A DNA stretch of 64,000 nucleotides from an uncultured Oscillospiraceae bacterium. GTDB taxonomy: Bacteria > Bacillota > Clostridia > Oscillospirales > Oscillospiraceae. Where the stretch lies: NCBI GenBank assembly GCA_944385405.1, contig CALWXB010000003.1, forward strand, positions 62,001 through 126,000. Reading direction: 5' to 3'. Position numbers and translations under genes: made by a program. The notes under the pieces were generated by a model that saw nothing but the letters and a program-made list of their open reading frames with translations, was not told where the DNA came from and did no database searches. Below, piece by piece: positions 30,981 to 39,336 of this stretch; the first letter of the stretch is position 1; every line of letters begins with the position of its first letter.

Positions 30981-33632
30981 TCAGAACGCCGGTGCATCTC
31001 CGGGACCCGGCGTCCCCTCTACCGGCACGCCCACAGGCACCACTGCCGGCACTGCAGCAGCTGCAGAGACCGGCCGGTCAGGCACCACCACCGGCGGCAT
31101 GCCCAGCTTCTCCAAGGTGACGCTCTTTTGGATCTGGGGTTCGATTCGCCCGTTCTCCACCATTTCCACAAACAGCGCCGCCAGGTTGGGATCGAACTGC
31201 TTGCCGCATTCTTCCCGCAGGATGGACAGCGCCCGCTCCACAGACAGCGGTTCCCGGTAGCTACGGCGGGAGATCATGGCGTCAAAGGCGTCCGTGACGG
31301 CCAGGATCCGGCCGGCCAGAGGGATCTCCTCTCCGGCCAGCTTCCGGGGATAGCCCCTGCCGTCATAGCGCTCGTGGTGCGACAGCACAGCCGGGATCAC
31401 ATAGTCCAGAGACGGCAGATATCGGATGATGTTGACGCCGTTGTCCACGTGGCTCTTCATGATCTCGTACTCCTCCGGCGTCAGACGCCCGGTCTTGTTG
31501 AGGATATCCTCCCGGATGCCAATCTTGCCGATGTCGTGGAGCAGCCCCGCCTCCTTGGCGATCTCCACCAGATAGTGCTCCAGCCCCGCAGCCTTTGCCA
31601 GCTCAGAGGCGTAATACGCCACATTCTGGGAATGCTGGAAGGTGTAGTGATCTTTGGTATCGATGGCCGCCGTCAGCGCATAGATGGTGCTGGCGTGCTC
31701 GCTGTAACCGCTCTTGTGCTGAGACTGCTGTTCCATCTCCTTGCGGTAGACTTCCTCGGAATACATCAAAACAGCATTCTTGCCGGCCCGCTTGACGCTG
31801 TACACCGCGCTGTCCGCATTTTTCAGCAGCTCCTTTGCGGAGGCGGCCATATAGGGCGCGGCGCAGATGCCGGCACTGACGGTGAGGCGGCTGCGGACAT
31901 GGCTGTTGCGCTGACTGTTGATCTCGCCGATCTGCGCGGCGATGGTCTCTGTCAGGACCTTGGCCGAATAGATGTCATAGCCCGGCAGGATCAGGGCGAA
32001 TTCCTTGCCGTTGATCCGGGCGGCATAACAGCTTTGCTCCACGCTGGCTTTCATGATGGCCGCGATCCGCTGCAGCGCCAGGTCGCCCTCGTGGGTGCCG
32101 TAGAGCTGGTTGTAGAGCCTGAAGTCATCCACGTTGATGACGCTCAGTGCCAGAGAGCCGCCCCGATTCCGGTCAAACTCCTGGTCCAGCAGCTCATAGA
32201 AATACTTCCGGCTGATGAGGCCCGTCAGCTCGTCCTGCCGCGCCTCATTCAGCGCCTTTTCATACATGCAGGCATTCTTCAGGGCAATGGCGCAGATGGT
32301 GGAGATGGCCTGCAGGAAGCTCAGGTCACTGACGCGGTAGGCGCCGCCCTCCTCCTTCTTGGCCAGCATGACAATCCCCAGCAGCTCGTCCTCACAGATC
32401 AGCGGGCAGAAGCACTCGATGCCTAGAGAGGAGAAGAGCTGCTTCTCGTTTTCCCACATGCCCCGGTACATGGTGGTGCGGGAAAACTCCCGCTGCAGCA
32501 CGCAGCCGCCGTTTTCCCGGAAATATTGCACCAGCGGATGCTCCGGAGGCAGGGAGACGTTTTTCTCCTCCAGCGGGCTGGAGGTAAAGAGCAGCTTATA
32601 GTCCTCTCCCTCCATCCGCACCAGCGCAAAGATGCGGTACACTCCCAGGGCCTCCTGGGTGATGTCAGAGAGCTTGCGCAGGATATCCCCGGTCCCCAGC
32701 AGGCGGGTAACCTCCTGGCTGAAGCGGGCGATCAGCACGCCCTGCTGCTGATCGCCGCGGACAAACAGGGCGTTGACCAGCAGGCTGATGAACAGATACA
32801 AAAGTCCGATGAACACCAGCATGCACATGGCCATGATGATCAGGGCATGGTTGTGCTCCACCCCGATGACATACACGAGGAAATTCTGGATGGGCAGCAA
32901 ATAGTTGTAAGAGATCAGCAGGCCCAGGATGGACGAGAGCAGGAAGCAGTTGGGCCGGGAGATCAGCATGGTCATACGGAACAGCTGCTTTTTGTACAGC
33001 GCATAGAACAGCAGCCCCGCATTCACCACGCCGGAGAGGATGTCCAGCGGAAAGCCCTGGAAAAACGGCAGTGTCGCCAGGATATTGCCCAGGAAGATGG
33101 CCCCGATGCCGCACAGCACCGGGATGAGCTGGAGGAACACCGCACCATTGCCCTTGCAGTGGCGCCGGATCAGGAAGGCCAGCTGGCCCCAGCACAGCAC
33201 CACCAGCAAAAAGACCACGTAGATCTGCCAGGAGTAGTGGTAGATGAACTGAACGCCGCCGCCCTCCTGCACCACCTCCGGCCGGGGGATCAGGCTGTCC
33301 GTCAGCATGTTGAAGATGATGAGCCCCAGGAACACCACCAGCCAGAAAAAGCGCCCGCCGCCCCTGGGCTCCTCCAGAAAATCAAGCACAAAGTGGTAGA
33401 ACACCACCGGGATCAGGAAAATGCCTGCAAGAGATACATAATGCCAAAAGTTCACCGACGGCCACAGCTGGATGCGCATGGCAAAGGAGCCGCCGCTCCA
33501 GAAGATGAGCACAAACAGGAACACCATGAAGGTGTACATCACCTTCTGGGTCTTTTTTGCCGCCAGGAACGTCACAAACAGAATCAGATAGCAGGAGAGC
33601 GATATGATGGAGATCCAACTATATCCACTCAT
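30981..33632 (-). CDS. Membrane HD-GYP phosphodiesterase with degenerate GGDEF
   Basis: The 883-residue protein has an N-terminal region of seven to nine membrane helices (about 1-290), a GAF-like domain (about 300-455), a GGDEF-fold domain (about 470-620) and a C-terminal HD-GYP domain (about 640-830). The GGDEF motif is NGKEF, so diguanylate cyclase activity is probably lost. The HD-GYP catalytic residues are intact (HSQNVAYYA, LLHDIGKIGI, HHERYDGRGYP), so it should hydrolyse cyclic-di-GMP or a related dinucleotide. A Pro/Val/Ala-rich tail closes the protein. It overlaps the GH3-family gene by 14 bases, making it part of that cluster. Confidence 0.9.
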   Translation of the reverse strand: MSGYSWISIISLSCYLILFVTFLAAKKTQKVMYTFMVFLFVLIFWSGGSFAMRIQLWPSVNFWHYVSLAGIFLIPVVFYHFVLDFLEEPRGGGRFFWLVVFLGLIIFNMLTDSLIPRPEVVQEGGGVQFIYHYSWQIYVVFLLVVLCWGQLAFLIRRHCKGNGAVFLQLIPVLCGIGAIFLGNILATLPFFQGFPLDILSGVVNAGLLFYALYKKQLFRMTMLISRPNCFLLSSILGLLISYNYLLPIQNFLVYVIGVEHNHALIIMAMCMLVFIGLLYLFISLLVNALFVRGDQQQGVLIARFSQEVTRLLGTGDILRKLSDITQEALGVYRIFALVRMEGEDYKLLFTSSPLEEKNVSLPPEHPLVQYFRENGGCVLQREFSRTTMYRGMWENEKQLFSSLGIECFCPLICEDELLGIVMLAKKEEGGAYRVSDLSFLQAISTICAIALKNACMYEKALNEARQDELTGLISRKYFYELLDQEFDRNRGGSLALSVINVDDFRLYNQLYGTHEGDLALQRIAAIMKASVEQSCYAARINGKEFALILPGYDIYSAKVLTETIAAQIGEINSQRNSHVRSRLTVSAGICAAPYMAASAKELLKNADSAVYSVKRAGKNAVLMYSEEVYRKEMEQQSQHKSGYSEHASTIYALTAAIDTKDHYTFQHSQNVAYYASELAKAAGLEHYLVEIAKEAGLLHDIGKIGIREDILNKTGRLTPEEYEIMKSHVDNGVNIIRYLPSLDYVIPAVLSHHERYDGRGYPRKLAGEEIPLAGRILAVTDAFDAMISRRSYREPLSVERALSILREECGKQFDPNLAALFVEMVENGRIEPQIQKSVTLEKLGMPPVVVPDRPVSAAAAVPAVVPVGVPVEGTPGPGDAPAF

Positions 33633-35253
33633 ATTTGACCTCCCTCCTCTCCATGCTGCCGGCCTCGTGGCACTGAAGCAAATCGTTGATCTCGCTGCTC
33701 TCCGGATTCATCCTGCGGATCTCCCTGTCGAACCGGCGCTGGTACTCCGCAAAGGTCCCGCACTTGAGCACGGTGATGCGCAGCGGATCCAGTCCCAGGA
33801 TCCGCTTGAGATCCTTGTAGTCCTGGTCCATATATTTGAAATAGACACTTAAGTGCTCCTGCAGGATCTGGGTGCTGACGGCGCTGGTGGTCAGCGCGCT
33901 GCGCTCCATCTCCACATACAGGTGCATGAACGGCCGGTTGTTCTCCGTGAATTCCTTCTTCGCCGTCCACCCGGCGATGGACAGCCGGGACAGCTGGATG
34001 GCCTGCCGGATGGACGTCTCCGTGATGCGGGTAAATCCGGCGATGTCGATGACCTGGGGCACCCGGTCGATATACTGGAACCGGGGCAGGCCTTCGTTAT
34101 GGCCCCCCACGCAGCGGAACACGTCCCCCACCCGGTAGCGGACAAAGGCGCCGCCCTTGAAGATCGTCAGCACGATCTCATATACGCCGCCGTCGGTGAC
34201 CTCGTCCCACAGCACGGTGCTGGGCTGGTAGGAGGGATCCGCCGCATTCTTCTCGAATTCCCGTTCCGGAATGAACTCGTAGAAGCAGGCATCCGGGAAG
34301 AAATAGACGCCGTCCCGGGTCCACGTCTCACAGCCCACCAGGGTGGGTTCCGTGCCGGCGAACAGCTCCACCGGCGCCACGCCCCACATCTTCTCCAGAT
34401 CCGCCTTGTAGCAGCGGTTGTCCGTGCCGCCCACGATCAGGCACTTGAGCTGGAAGAGATCCTTGGGCAGCAGCTCACGGTTCTCTTCCCGGCACTTGCG
34501 CCGGGCCAGCAGATACCGCCACATGGTGGACGGAGAGATGCCCTTGATCCGTCTGAGGAAGCTCTTGCCCTTCTGCCGCTCCTGCATGGATGTGAGGGCC
34601 TGGCTGACGTAATAGAGCACGCTTCCCACGCCGAAGGAGTACTCGATGCCCTTCTTCATACCCATTTTGAAACCCTGGATATTGCGCTCCTGGAAGGACA
34701 TCTTCACAGCCTCCTTCACCGGCGGCAGGAACTCGATGTCGATCTCATCCTTGAACAGCAGCGGCAGCAATCCGGTGGCATAGGGCAGCGGCGCCAGGGC
34801 GTAGAGCATGTGATCCGTGACGCTGATATCGAAGTCGCCCTTGTGCTTGGCAGTGCACATCATCAGCACCGCGATGACGTTGCGCTTGTAGGTATCCAGC
34901 ATGCCCTTGGTGTAGGGCGCCACCTTCAGGGGATGGACGCCGCCTTCCCAGGTGGTCTGGATCCAGAGCACCGGCTCCGCCGGAAGGGACTTTGCCTGCC
35001 GGCTCAGCAGCATCGGCGCGTAATCATCATACGTGGTCAACGGCACCATGGCGCGGAACTCCTCGATGGTGCGGGGATGCTTTCCCTTCAGGATGCTCTG
35101 GCCCAGCGGGCTGGCGGACCACAGCTCGATCTGCTCCATCAGCAGGCGCCTTTGGATGCGCATGAATTCCGCCGGACTCAGATCCAGAAATCCGCAGTAC
35201 TCATCCCAAAGCTCCTGCTTGGAGTATTTTCGAAGTTTTTCCTGAAATCTCAC
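33619..35253 (-). CDS. GH3-family acyl-adenylating enzyme
   Basis: The 544-residue protein matches the GH3 auxin-responsive family, enzymes that adenylate a carboxylate and join it to an amino acid or amine. Recognisable parts are FRAMVPLTTYDDY, LYALAPLPYATGLLP, GGTDNRCYKADL, ELFAGTEPTLV, the strand YEIVLT, the YRVGDVFRC motif, and the swivel into a C-terminal domain with DYKDLK. The start is a GTG at 35253 with GAGGAGGG upstream, overlapping the stop of the gene before it (GTGA). Bacterial GH3 proteins mostly have no known substrate. Here it is locked between a methyltransferase-like membrane protein and an HD-GYP protein. Confidence 0.85.
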   Translation of the reverse strand: MRFQEKLRKYSKQELWDEYCGFLDLSPAEFMRIQRRLLMEQIELWSASPLGQSILKGKHPRTIEEFRAMVPLTTYDDYAPMLLSRQAKSLPAEPVLWIQTTWEGGVHPLKVAPYTKGMLDTYKRNVIAVLMMCTAKHKGDFDISVTDHMLYALAPLPYATGLLPLLFKDEIDIEFLPPVKEAVKMSFQERNIQGFKMGMKKGIEYSFGVGSVLYYVSQALTSMQERQKGKSFLRRIKGISPSTMWRYLLARRKCREENRELLPKDLFQLKCLIVGGTDNRCYKADLEKMWGVAPVELFAGTEPTLVGCETWTRDGVYFFPDACFYEFIPEREFEKNAADPSYQPSTVLWDEVTDGGVYEIVLTIFKGGAFVRYRVGDVFRCVGGHNEGLPRFQYIDRVPQVIDIAGFTRITETSIRQAIQLSRLSIAGWTAKKEFTENNRPFMHLYVEMERSALTTSAVSTQILQEHLSVYFKYMDQDYKDLKRILGLDPLRITVLKCGTFAEYQRRFDREIRRMNPESSEINDLLQCHEAGSMERREVKYEWI

Positions 35254-35840
35254 GTCTGTCCCTCCTCATCGGTCGGCTGCCGCCAGGTCTGCAGGGCCAT
35301 GCCAAGGCTCCTTCTCGTGGGAATGAGGAAGGGGACTCGCTTTCGGTAGGCCGCATAGTCGCAAAAGGTCTTGGGAAATGTCACCAGATCCTGAAAGATC
35401 ACGTAACAGAAATTCAAAAGGGAATACACCATTCCGTGGGCCAGCAGCGGCGACGGCAGCGCCGCCGCGCCCAGAAACACATACATCCCCAGAAAGCACA
35501 GCACGCCCGGGTGACGGCACAGAGCGTAGACGCCCCGGTCGCATACCCGGGGCATCTGCGGCTGTGCGCAGTATGTCCCGGTAAAGGGAAGCGCGAAAAA
35601 CAGGCTGTAGACCAATGCACCCAGCCACAGCACTCCCACCCCGGCCAGCACGGCGTCTCCCGCACCGGAGAAGGCACCCAGCCGCACCGCCGCCCACAGA
35701 TCTGCCAGCGTGGCCGCCGCCACCAGTCCCGTCCCCAGCGCGAAAAACGCGTGCAGCACCTTCCGGCGCAGGGTAAAGCTGTTGACGTCATAGATCAGGA
35801 GACACACAAACCCCAGAATTCCCACAGAAAGCGCCAACAT
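35250..35840 (-). CDS. Isoprenylcysteine/phospholipid methyltransferase-like membrane protein
   Basis: The 196-residue protein has five to six membrane helices and the motif ALCRHPGVLCFLGMYVFLG followed by a final amphipathic region with FQDLVTFPKTFCDYAAYRKRVPFLIPT. This RHP pattern and tail are typical of the isoprenylcysteine carboxyl methyltransferase/PEMT-like superfamily, which methylates lipidic substrates with SAM at the membrane. The ATG at 35840 follows AGAAGGG; longer in-frame options read into the upstream gene. It overlaps the GH3 gene by 4 bases. Substrate unknown; a product made or used by the GH3 enzyme is a reasonable idea. Confidence 0.72.
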   Translation of the reverse strand: MLALSVGILGFVCLLIYDVNSFTLRRKVLHAFFALGTGLVAAATLADLWAAVRLGAFSGAGDAVLAGVGVLWLGALVYSLFFALPFTGTYCAQPQMPRVCDRGVYALCRHPGVLCFLGMYVFLGAAALPSPLLAHGMVYSLLNFCYVIFQDLVTFPKTFCDYAAYRKRVPFLIPTRRSLGMALQTWRQPTDEEGQT

Positions 35841-35853
35841 GAATACCCTTCTT

Positions 35854-38800
35854 TCACTCCCCGTCCTGCGGCGGGGGCTGTTCCGGTTCGTAAAGCACAT
35901 ACCGGTCCTTTCCGGCACTTTTGGCGGCATAGAGCGCCGCGTCGGCATGCTCCAGCAGCGTACCGTAATCCGTCCCGCCCTCGGGATAGAGGGCAGCACC
36001 GATGCTGCCGGAGATCTGATAATGCAGCGTACCGTTGCGGTAGGGATAGTGGAACACGCCGCAAAGCTGCTCCAGCCGGGTCCGCAGGATCTCGCGCCCC
36101 ACCGAGGGCACAAAGATCAAAAACTCATCGCCGCCGTACCGCGCCACGATGTCGCTGTGGCGGAACACGCCCAGCGCCCGCTTGGCCACACAGCACAAAA
36201 TATCGTCGCCTACCACATGGCCCAGGGTATCGTTGGCACGCTTGAAGTCGTCGATGTCGATGAAAATCAGCGCCGCTGAGGTCAAACTGCCGTCTTTCAG
36301 CTGCTCCTTGACATACTGCTCCAAAAACTCCCGGTTGTAGAGGCCCGTCAGTGCATCCCGATTGGCTTTCTCCCGCCAGCGGTCCAGCTCGCTGCGCCAG
36401 TTGGCCAGATTGATGAGCACACCGGACAGGAAGCCGGAGTCGCCGTCGTTGTGCAGAAACAGCTCCAGCCACTCATAGCGCCCCTGAGACATATAGAATC
36501 GCAGCGTGGTCTCCACCCAGATGTCCTCCCGGCGGCAGCGCTCCAGCACCCGGAAGAAATCCTCCCGGTCGCTGTCATGGATCAGCTCCGACTTGCGAAA
36601 AAACGCCGAGGCGGCTTGGAAATCGCATCGCCCCTCCATCACGGGTGAAAAGGCGGCGGAGAAGACCGCGCGGTCCCGCTTGGCATCATAAGAGAAGGCC
36701 ACCAGACCGCTGTTGGGCTGCTCCTCCATGTGCAGCAGTTCCTCCGGCCCTTCCCGCTCCGAGGGAGCGGGCATTTTGTCCAGCGGCGGCATATATCGCA
36801 GCCGCCCCTCCTCAAATGCCGTGGTTTCAAACTCCTCCACCGGCATAGGCTTGAAGAAGAAAAAGCCCTGCACCAGATCACAGGCCGCCCGCCGCAGATA
36901 CGCTACCTGTCCCGCATCATCGATTCCCTCTGCCACAGTACGGATGTGCAGCTGGGCCGCCAGCTTCAAAATGGCCTCCACGATCCGAAGGCCCCGCTGG
37001 CCGCTGCGCTTGTTCCAGAAGAAGCTCCGATCCAGCTTGATGGTATCCACTTCCAGATCATTGAGCAGTCCCAGAGAGGAAAAGCCGGCGCCGAAGTCAT
37101 CCAGGGAGCACTGGAAGCCCAGGGCGTGCATCTCGTCGATGCAGGTCCTGACGCCCTTGGGATTTTCAAAGAGAATGGTCTCCGTCAGCTCGAACTCAAT
37201 GAGGCTGGGGGAAACGTCATATTGCAGGCAGAGCTCCCGGTAATCCCGCAAAAAGGCGGGGCTCTCCAGATTCTGCCGGGAGAGGTTCACCGAAATGGCG
37301 GGCAGCTCCTTCCCCTCCTGCTTCCAGCGGGCCAGGATCCGGCAGATCTCCTCAAACACCAGCCGGTCCAGGCGGCAGATCTGACGGTACCGCTCTGCGG
37401 CAGGGATGAAGTCGGCCGGCGCCAGCAATCCCCGCTCCGGATGGTTCCAGCGGATGAGGGCCTCCGCCCCCACGATGCGCTGATCCGCCAGCCGGACCTT
37501 GGGCTGCAGATACACCACGAATTCGCCCTTGCGGACGGCGCCTTCCACCATCCCCATCAGGTCCTTCTCCTCCAGGAGCTTTTGCTGCAGCTCTTCGTCG
37601 TAGAAGCTGTAGCGGTAGCGCTGATCGCCCTTTTTCCGCTTCCTGGCCAGGTTGGCCTTCTCCTGCATATCCTGGATGGACTCGCCGTCCTCCTGAGGCG
37701 CGTAGATGCCGAAATACAGCTCCAGCACATAGGGATCCTTTTGCTGTGCGTTGAACTGGTTCACCTGCTGGAAGATCTGCTGAAGACGGCTGCAGATCCG
37801 GGCCTCGTCCCGCTCCTTGAGCAGGAAGTAGAACACATCTCCGCAGTCCCGGGCCAGGGGCTCCTCTTCATCCAACGCGGCACTGAGGATCCGATAGACA
37901 TGCTGCAGCGTCCGGTTCCCCTGCTGCGTACCGAAAACCTTGTTGATGAATTTGAAGTCCTGGATGTCCATGGACACCAGCACGTATTCCCGGCGGTGCC
38001 GCTCCAGCAGATCCCCCGCCACCATGCAGAAGCGGGTGTCGTTCATGCCGCAGGTCAGCTGGTCGGAAAAGGTGATCCGCTCCAGCTCCCGCCGGCTGCG
38101 GCGGCTGCTCAGCGCCAGCAGCAGCAAGCTCAAAAACAGCACCAGGATCACGGCGCCTGTCAGGATCTGGTTTCCCAGGGAGATCCGGTCGATGCCATAG
38201 CTGATGATGTTTTCCGGAATGGCCGTGATCAGGCTCCACCCGGGATATTCCAGCGGCTCGTAATGCACCAGCAGAGACCCCGCCTGGGTCTCCGGCAGAG
38301 AGACCGTTCCCTCCGTCCCCTGGGCCACATCCGTCCGCATCCGGTCCAGCGCCTGCTGCGTCTCCGCCTGTCCGCCTGCTTTCCACAGGGCGGCCAGCGC
38401 TGCGCCGAAGCCGTTGTCCCGCGGCATCGCCACCACGCTTCCGTCCGCGTCGGTGACCAGAGACACGCCCGCACCGCCGAAGCTCTCCGTCTCCAGCAGC
38501 GCCTGCAGCATCCCTCCGCTCTTGATCCCAACCAGAATGGCCGGATCCCTGCCCTCCGGATCCTGAACACAGTACAGCAGCGTCTCCTGGCCGGGAACGG
38601 ACAGCAGACACGCCCCCTCCGCCGTCATCTGCACCTGCGGATCGATCTCCGGATAGGTCTCCCGGACCCAGGACTCCGCCTCCCCGGCGGAGCGGAACAG
38701 CCGCAGCGCATCATAACCGGAAAAGACCTGCTTGCGCTCCAGGAAGGCCTCCGTCTCCGCTTCGGAAAACCGCACCGCGCTGTCCAGGATGACCTGCAGC

Positions 38801-39009
38801 GTGCGGATGGAACTCAGCAGCCGGCTGTCCAGGCTGGACGCCACCTGATCGGACACGTCTGTAAGATATGCGGTGGTATACCGCGTGGCAAAGCTGTGGA
38901 TCTGCATGGAGTTGCAAAACAGCAGCACGGACACTGTCACCACCACCGCCAGCAGCAGTGCGAACATCGCGCGTATCTTTCGATTCGATTTTTGCGTCGG
39001 GTTCTTCAT
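35854..39009 (-). CDS. Membrane cyclic-di-GMP enzyme: sensor-GGDEF*-EAL-PAS-GGDEF
   Basis: The 1051-residue protein has one membrane helix (about 12-32), a large extracytoplasmic sensor resembling dCACHE (to ~345), a second helix, then four cytoplasmic domains. The first GGDEF domain is degenerate (CGDVF). The EAL domain (about 500-740) keeps EALIRW, ELTETILFEN and DDFGAGFSSLGLL, so it should be an active phosphodiesterase. A PAS-like domain (about 770-880) precedes a C-terminal GGDEF domain (about 885-1045) with intact RYGGDEF at ~956. EAL before an intact C-terminal GGDEF reverses the usual order. The start at 39009 is preferred because the promoter at 39182-39210 excludes the upstream starts. 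Confidence 0.88.
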   Translation of the reverse strand: MKNPTQKSNRKIRAMFALLLAVVVTVSVLLFCNSMQIHSFATRYTTAYLTDVSDQVASSLDSRLLSSIRTLQVILDSAVRFSEAETEAFLERKQVFSGYDALRLFRSAGEAESWVRETYPEIDPQVQMTAEGACLLSVPGQETLLYCVQDPEGRDPAILVGIKSGGMLQALLETESFGGAGVSLVTDADGSVVAMPRDNGFGAALAALWKAGGQAETQQALDRMRTDVAQGTEGTVSLPETQAGSLLVHYEPLEYPGWSLITAIPENIISYGIDRISLGNQILTGAVILVLFLSLLLLALSSRRSRRELERITFSDQLTCGMNDTRFCMVAGDLLERHRREYVLVSMDIQDFKFINKVFGTQQGNRTLQHVYRILSAALDEEEPLARDCGDVFYFLLKERDEARICSRLQQIFQQVNQFNAQQKDPYVLELYFGIYAPQEDGESIQDMQEKANLARKRKKGDQRYRYSFYDEELQQKLLEEKDLMGMVEGAVRKGEFVVYLQPKVRLADQRIVGAEALIRWNHPERGLLAPADFIPAAERYRQICRLDRLVFEEICRILARWKQEGKELPAISVNLSRQNLESPAFLRDYRELCLQYDVSPSLIEFELTETILFENPKGVRTCIDEMHALGFQCSLDDFGAGFSSLGLLNDLEVDTIKLDRSFFWNKRSGQRGLRIVEAILKLAAQLHIRTVAEGIDDAGQVAYLRRAACDLVQGFFFFKPMPVEEFETTAFEEGRLRYMPPLDKMPAPSEREGPEELLHMEEQPNSGLVAFSYDAKRDRAVFSAAFSPVMEGRCDFQAASAFFRKSELIHDSDREDFFRVLERCRREDIWVETTLRFYMSQGRYEWLELFLHNDGDSGFLSGVLINLANWRSELDRWREKANRDALTGLYNREFLEQYVKEQLKDGSLTSAALIFIDIDDFKRANDTLGHVVGDDILCCVAKRALGVFRHSDIVARYGGDEFLIFVPSVGREILRTRLEQLCGVFHYPYRNGTLHYQISGSIGAALYPEGGTDYGTLLEHADAALYAAKSAGKDRYVLYEPEQPPPQDGE

Positions 39010-39181
39010 GCCATCATCCCTGCACGTTTCGTCGAATAATATCCTGTTTTGTCTCTCCGAGGCGGATCTTCCTCCAGAACATGCGGTCCGCGCGGACGCG
39101 ACCACAAGATGCTGTGGGTGACCCGTCTCTTCCCTTTTCCCCCATAAAGTACGGAGTTTGGACAAAAAATGGCTATTTTTC

Positions 39182-39210
39182 ATTATATCACCCACCTTTC
39201 AGAATAGCAA
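39182..39210 (-). promoter_or_regulatory. Promoter and long leader of the cyclic-di-GMP cluster
   Basis: Minus strand: TTGCTA (39205-39210), 17-base spacer, TATAAT (39182-39187). The expected start near 39175 leaves a ~165-base leader before the ATG at 39009. That leader can form two hairpins: CCACA-TGTGG around 39110 and GTCCGCGCGGAC around 39090. I do not see the conserved cores of the known c-di-GMP riboswitch classes. Confidence 0.6.
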
Positions 39211-39274
39211 GCGAAATCCTGTAACAGATTCCATCCTATGCGCACACACTCCTGTCCGTCAGCAGCAGGAAACA

Positions 39275-39307
39275 AAAAGGAGGCGCCCCGCCGGGGCGCC
39301 TCCTTTT
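39275..39307. terminator. Terminator downstream of the phosphosugar mutase gene
   Basis: AAAAGGAGGCGCCCC pairs with GGGGCGCCTCCTTTT (15 bp, GCC loop), with A/T-tracts on both sides. It ends the wal-murA-mutase run on the minus strand. The rest of the 327-base gap to 39009 holds the promoter and leader of the cluster on the left. Confidence 0.88.
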
Positions 39308-39336
39308 CCTGTATGTCGTGGATTTCCGCTGTTCGA

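Noticed and set aside
36730..39039. Long plus-strand open frame opposite the GGDEF-EAL gene
   Set aside because: Antisense shadow; the minus-strand protein has four recognisable domains.
39010..39175. c-di-GMP (GEMM) riboswitch in the leader of the GGDEF-EAL gene
   Set aside because: The characteristic conserved segments (such as GCAAAGCCTCCGG) are not present.
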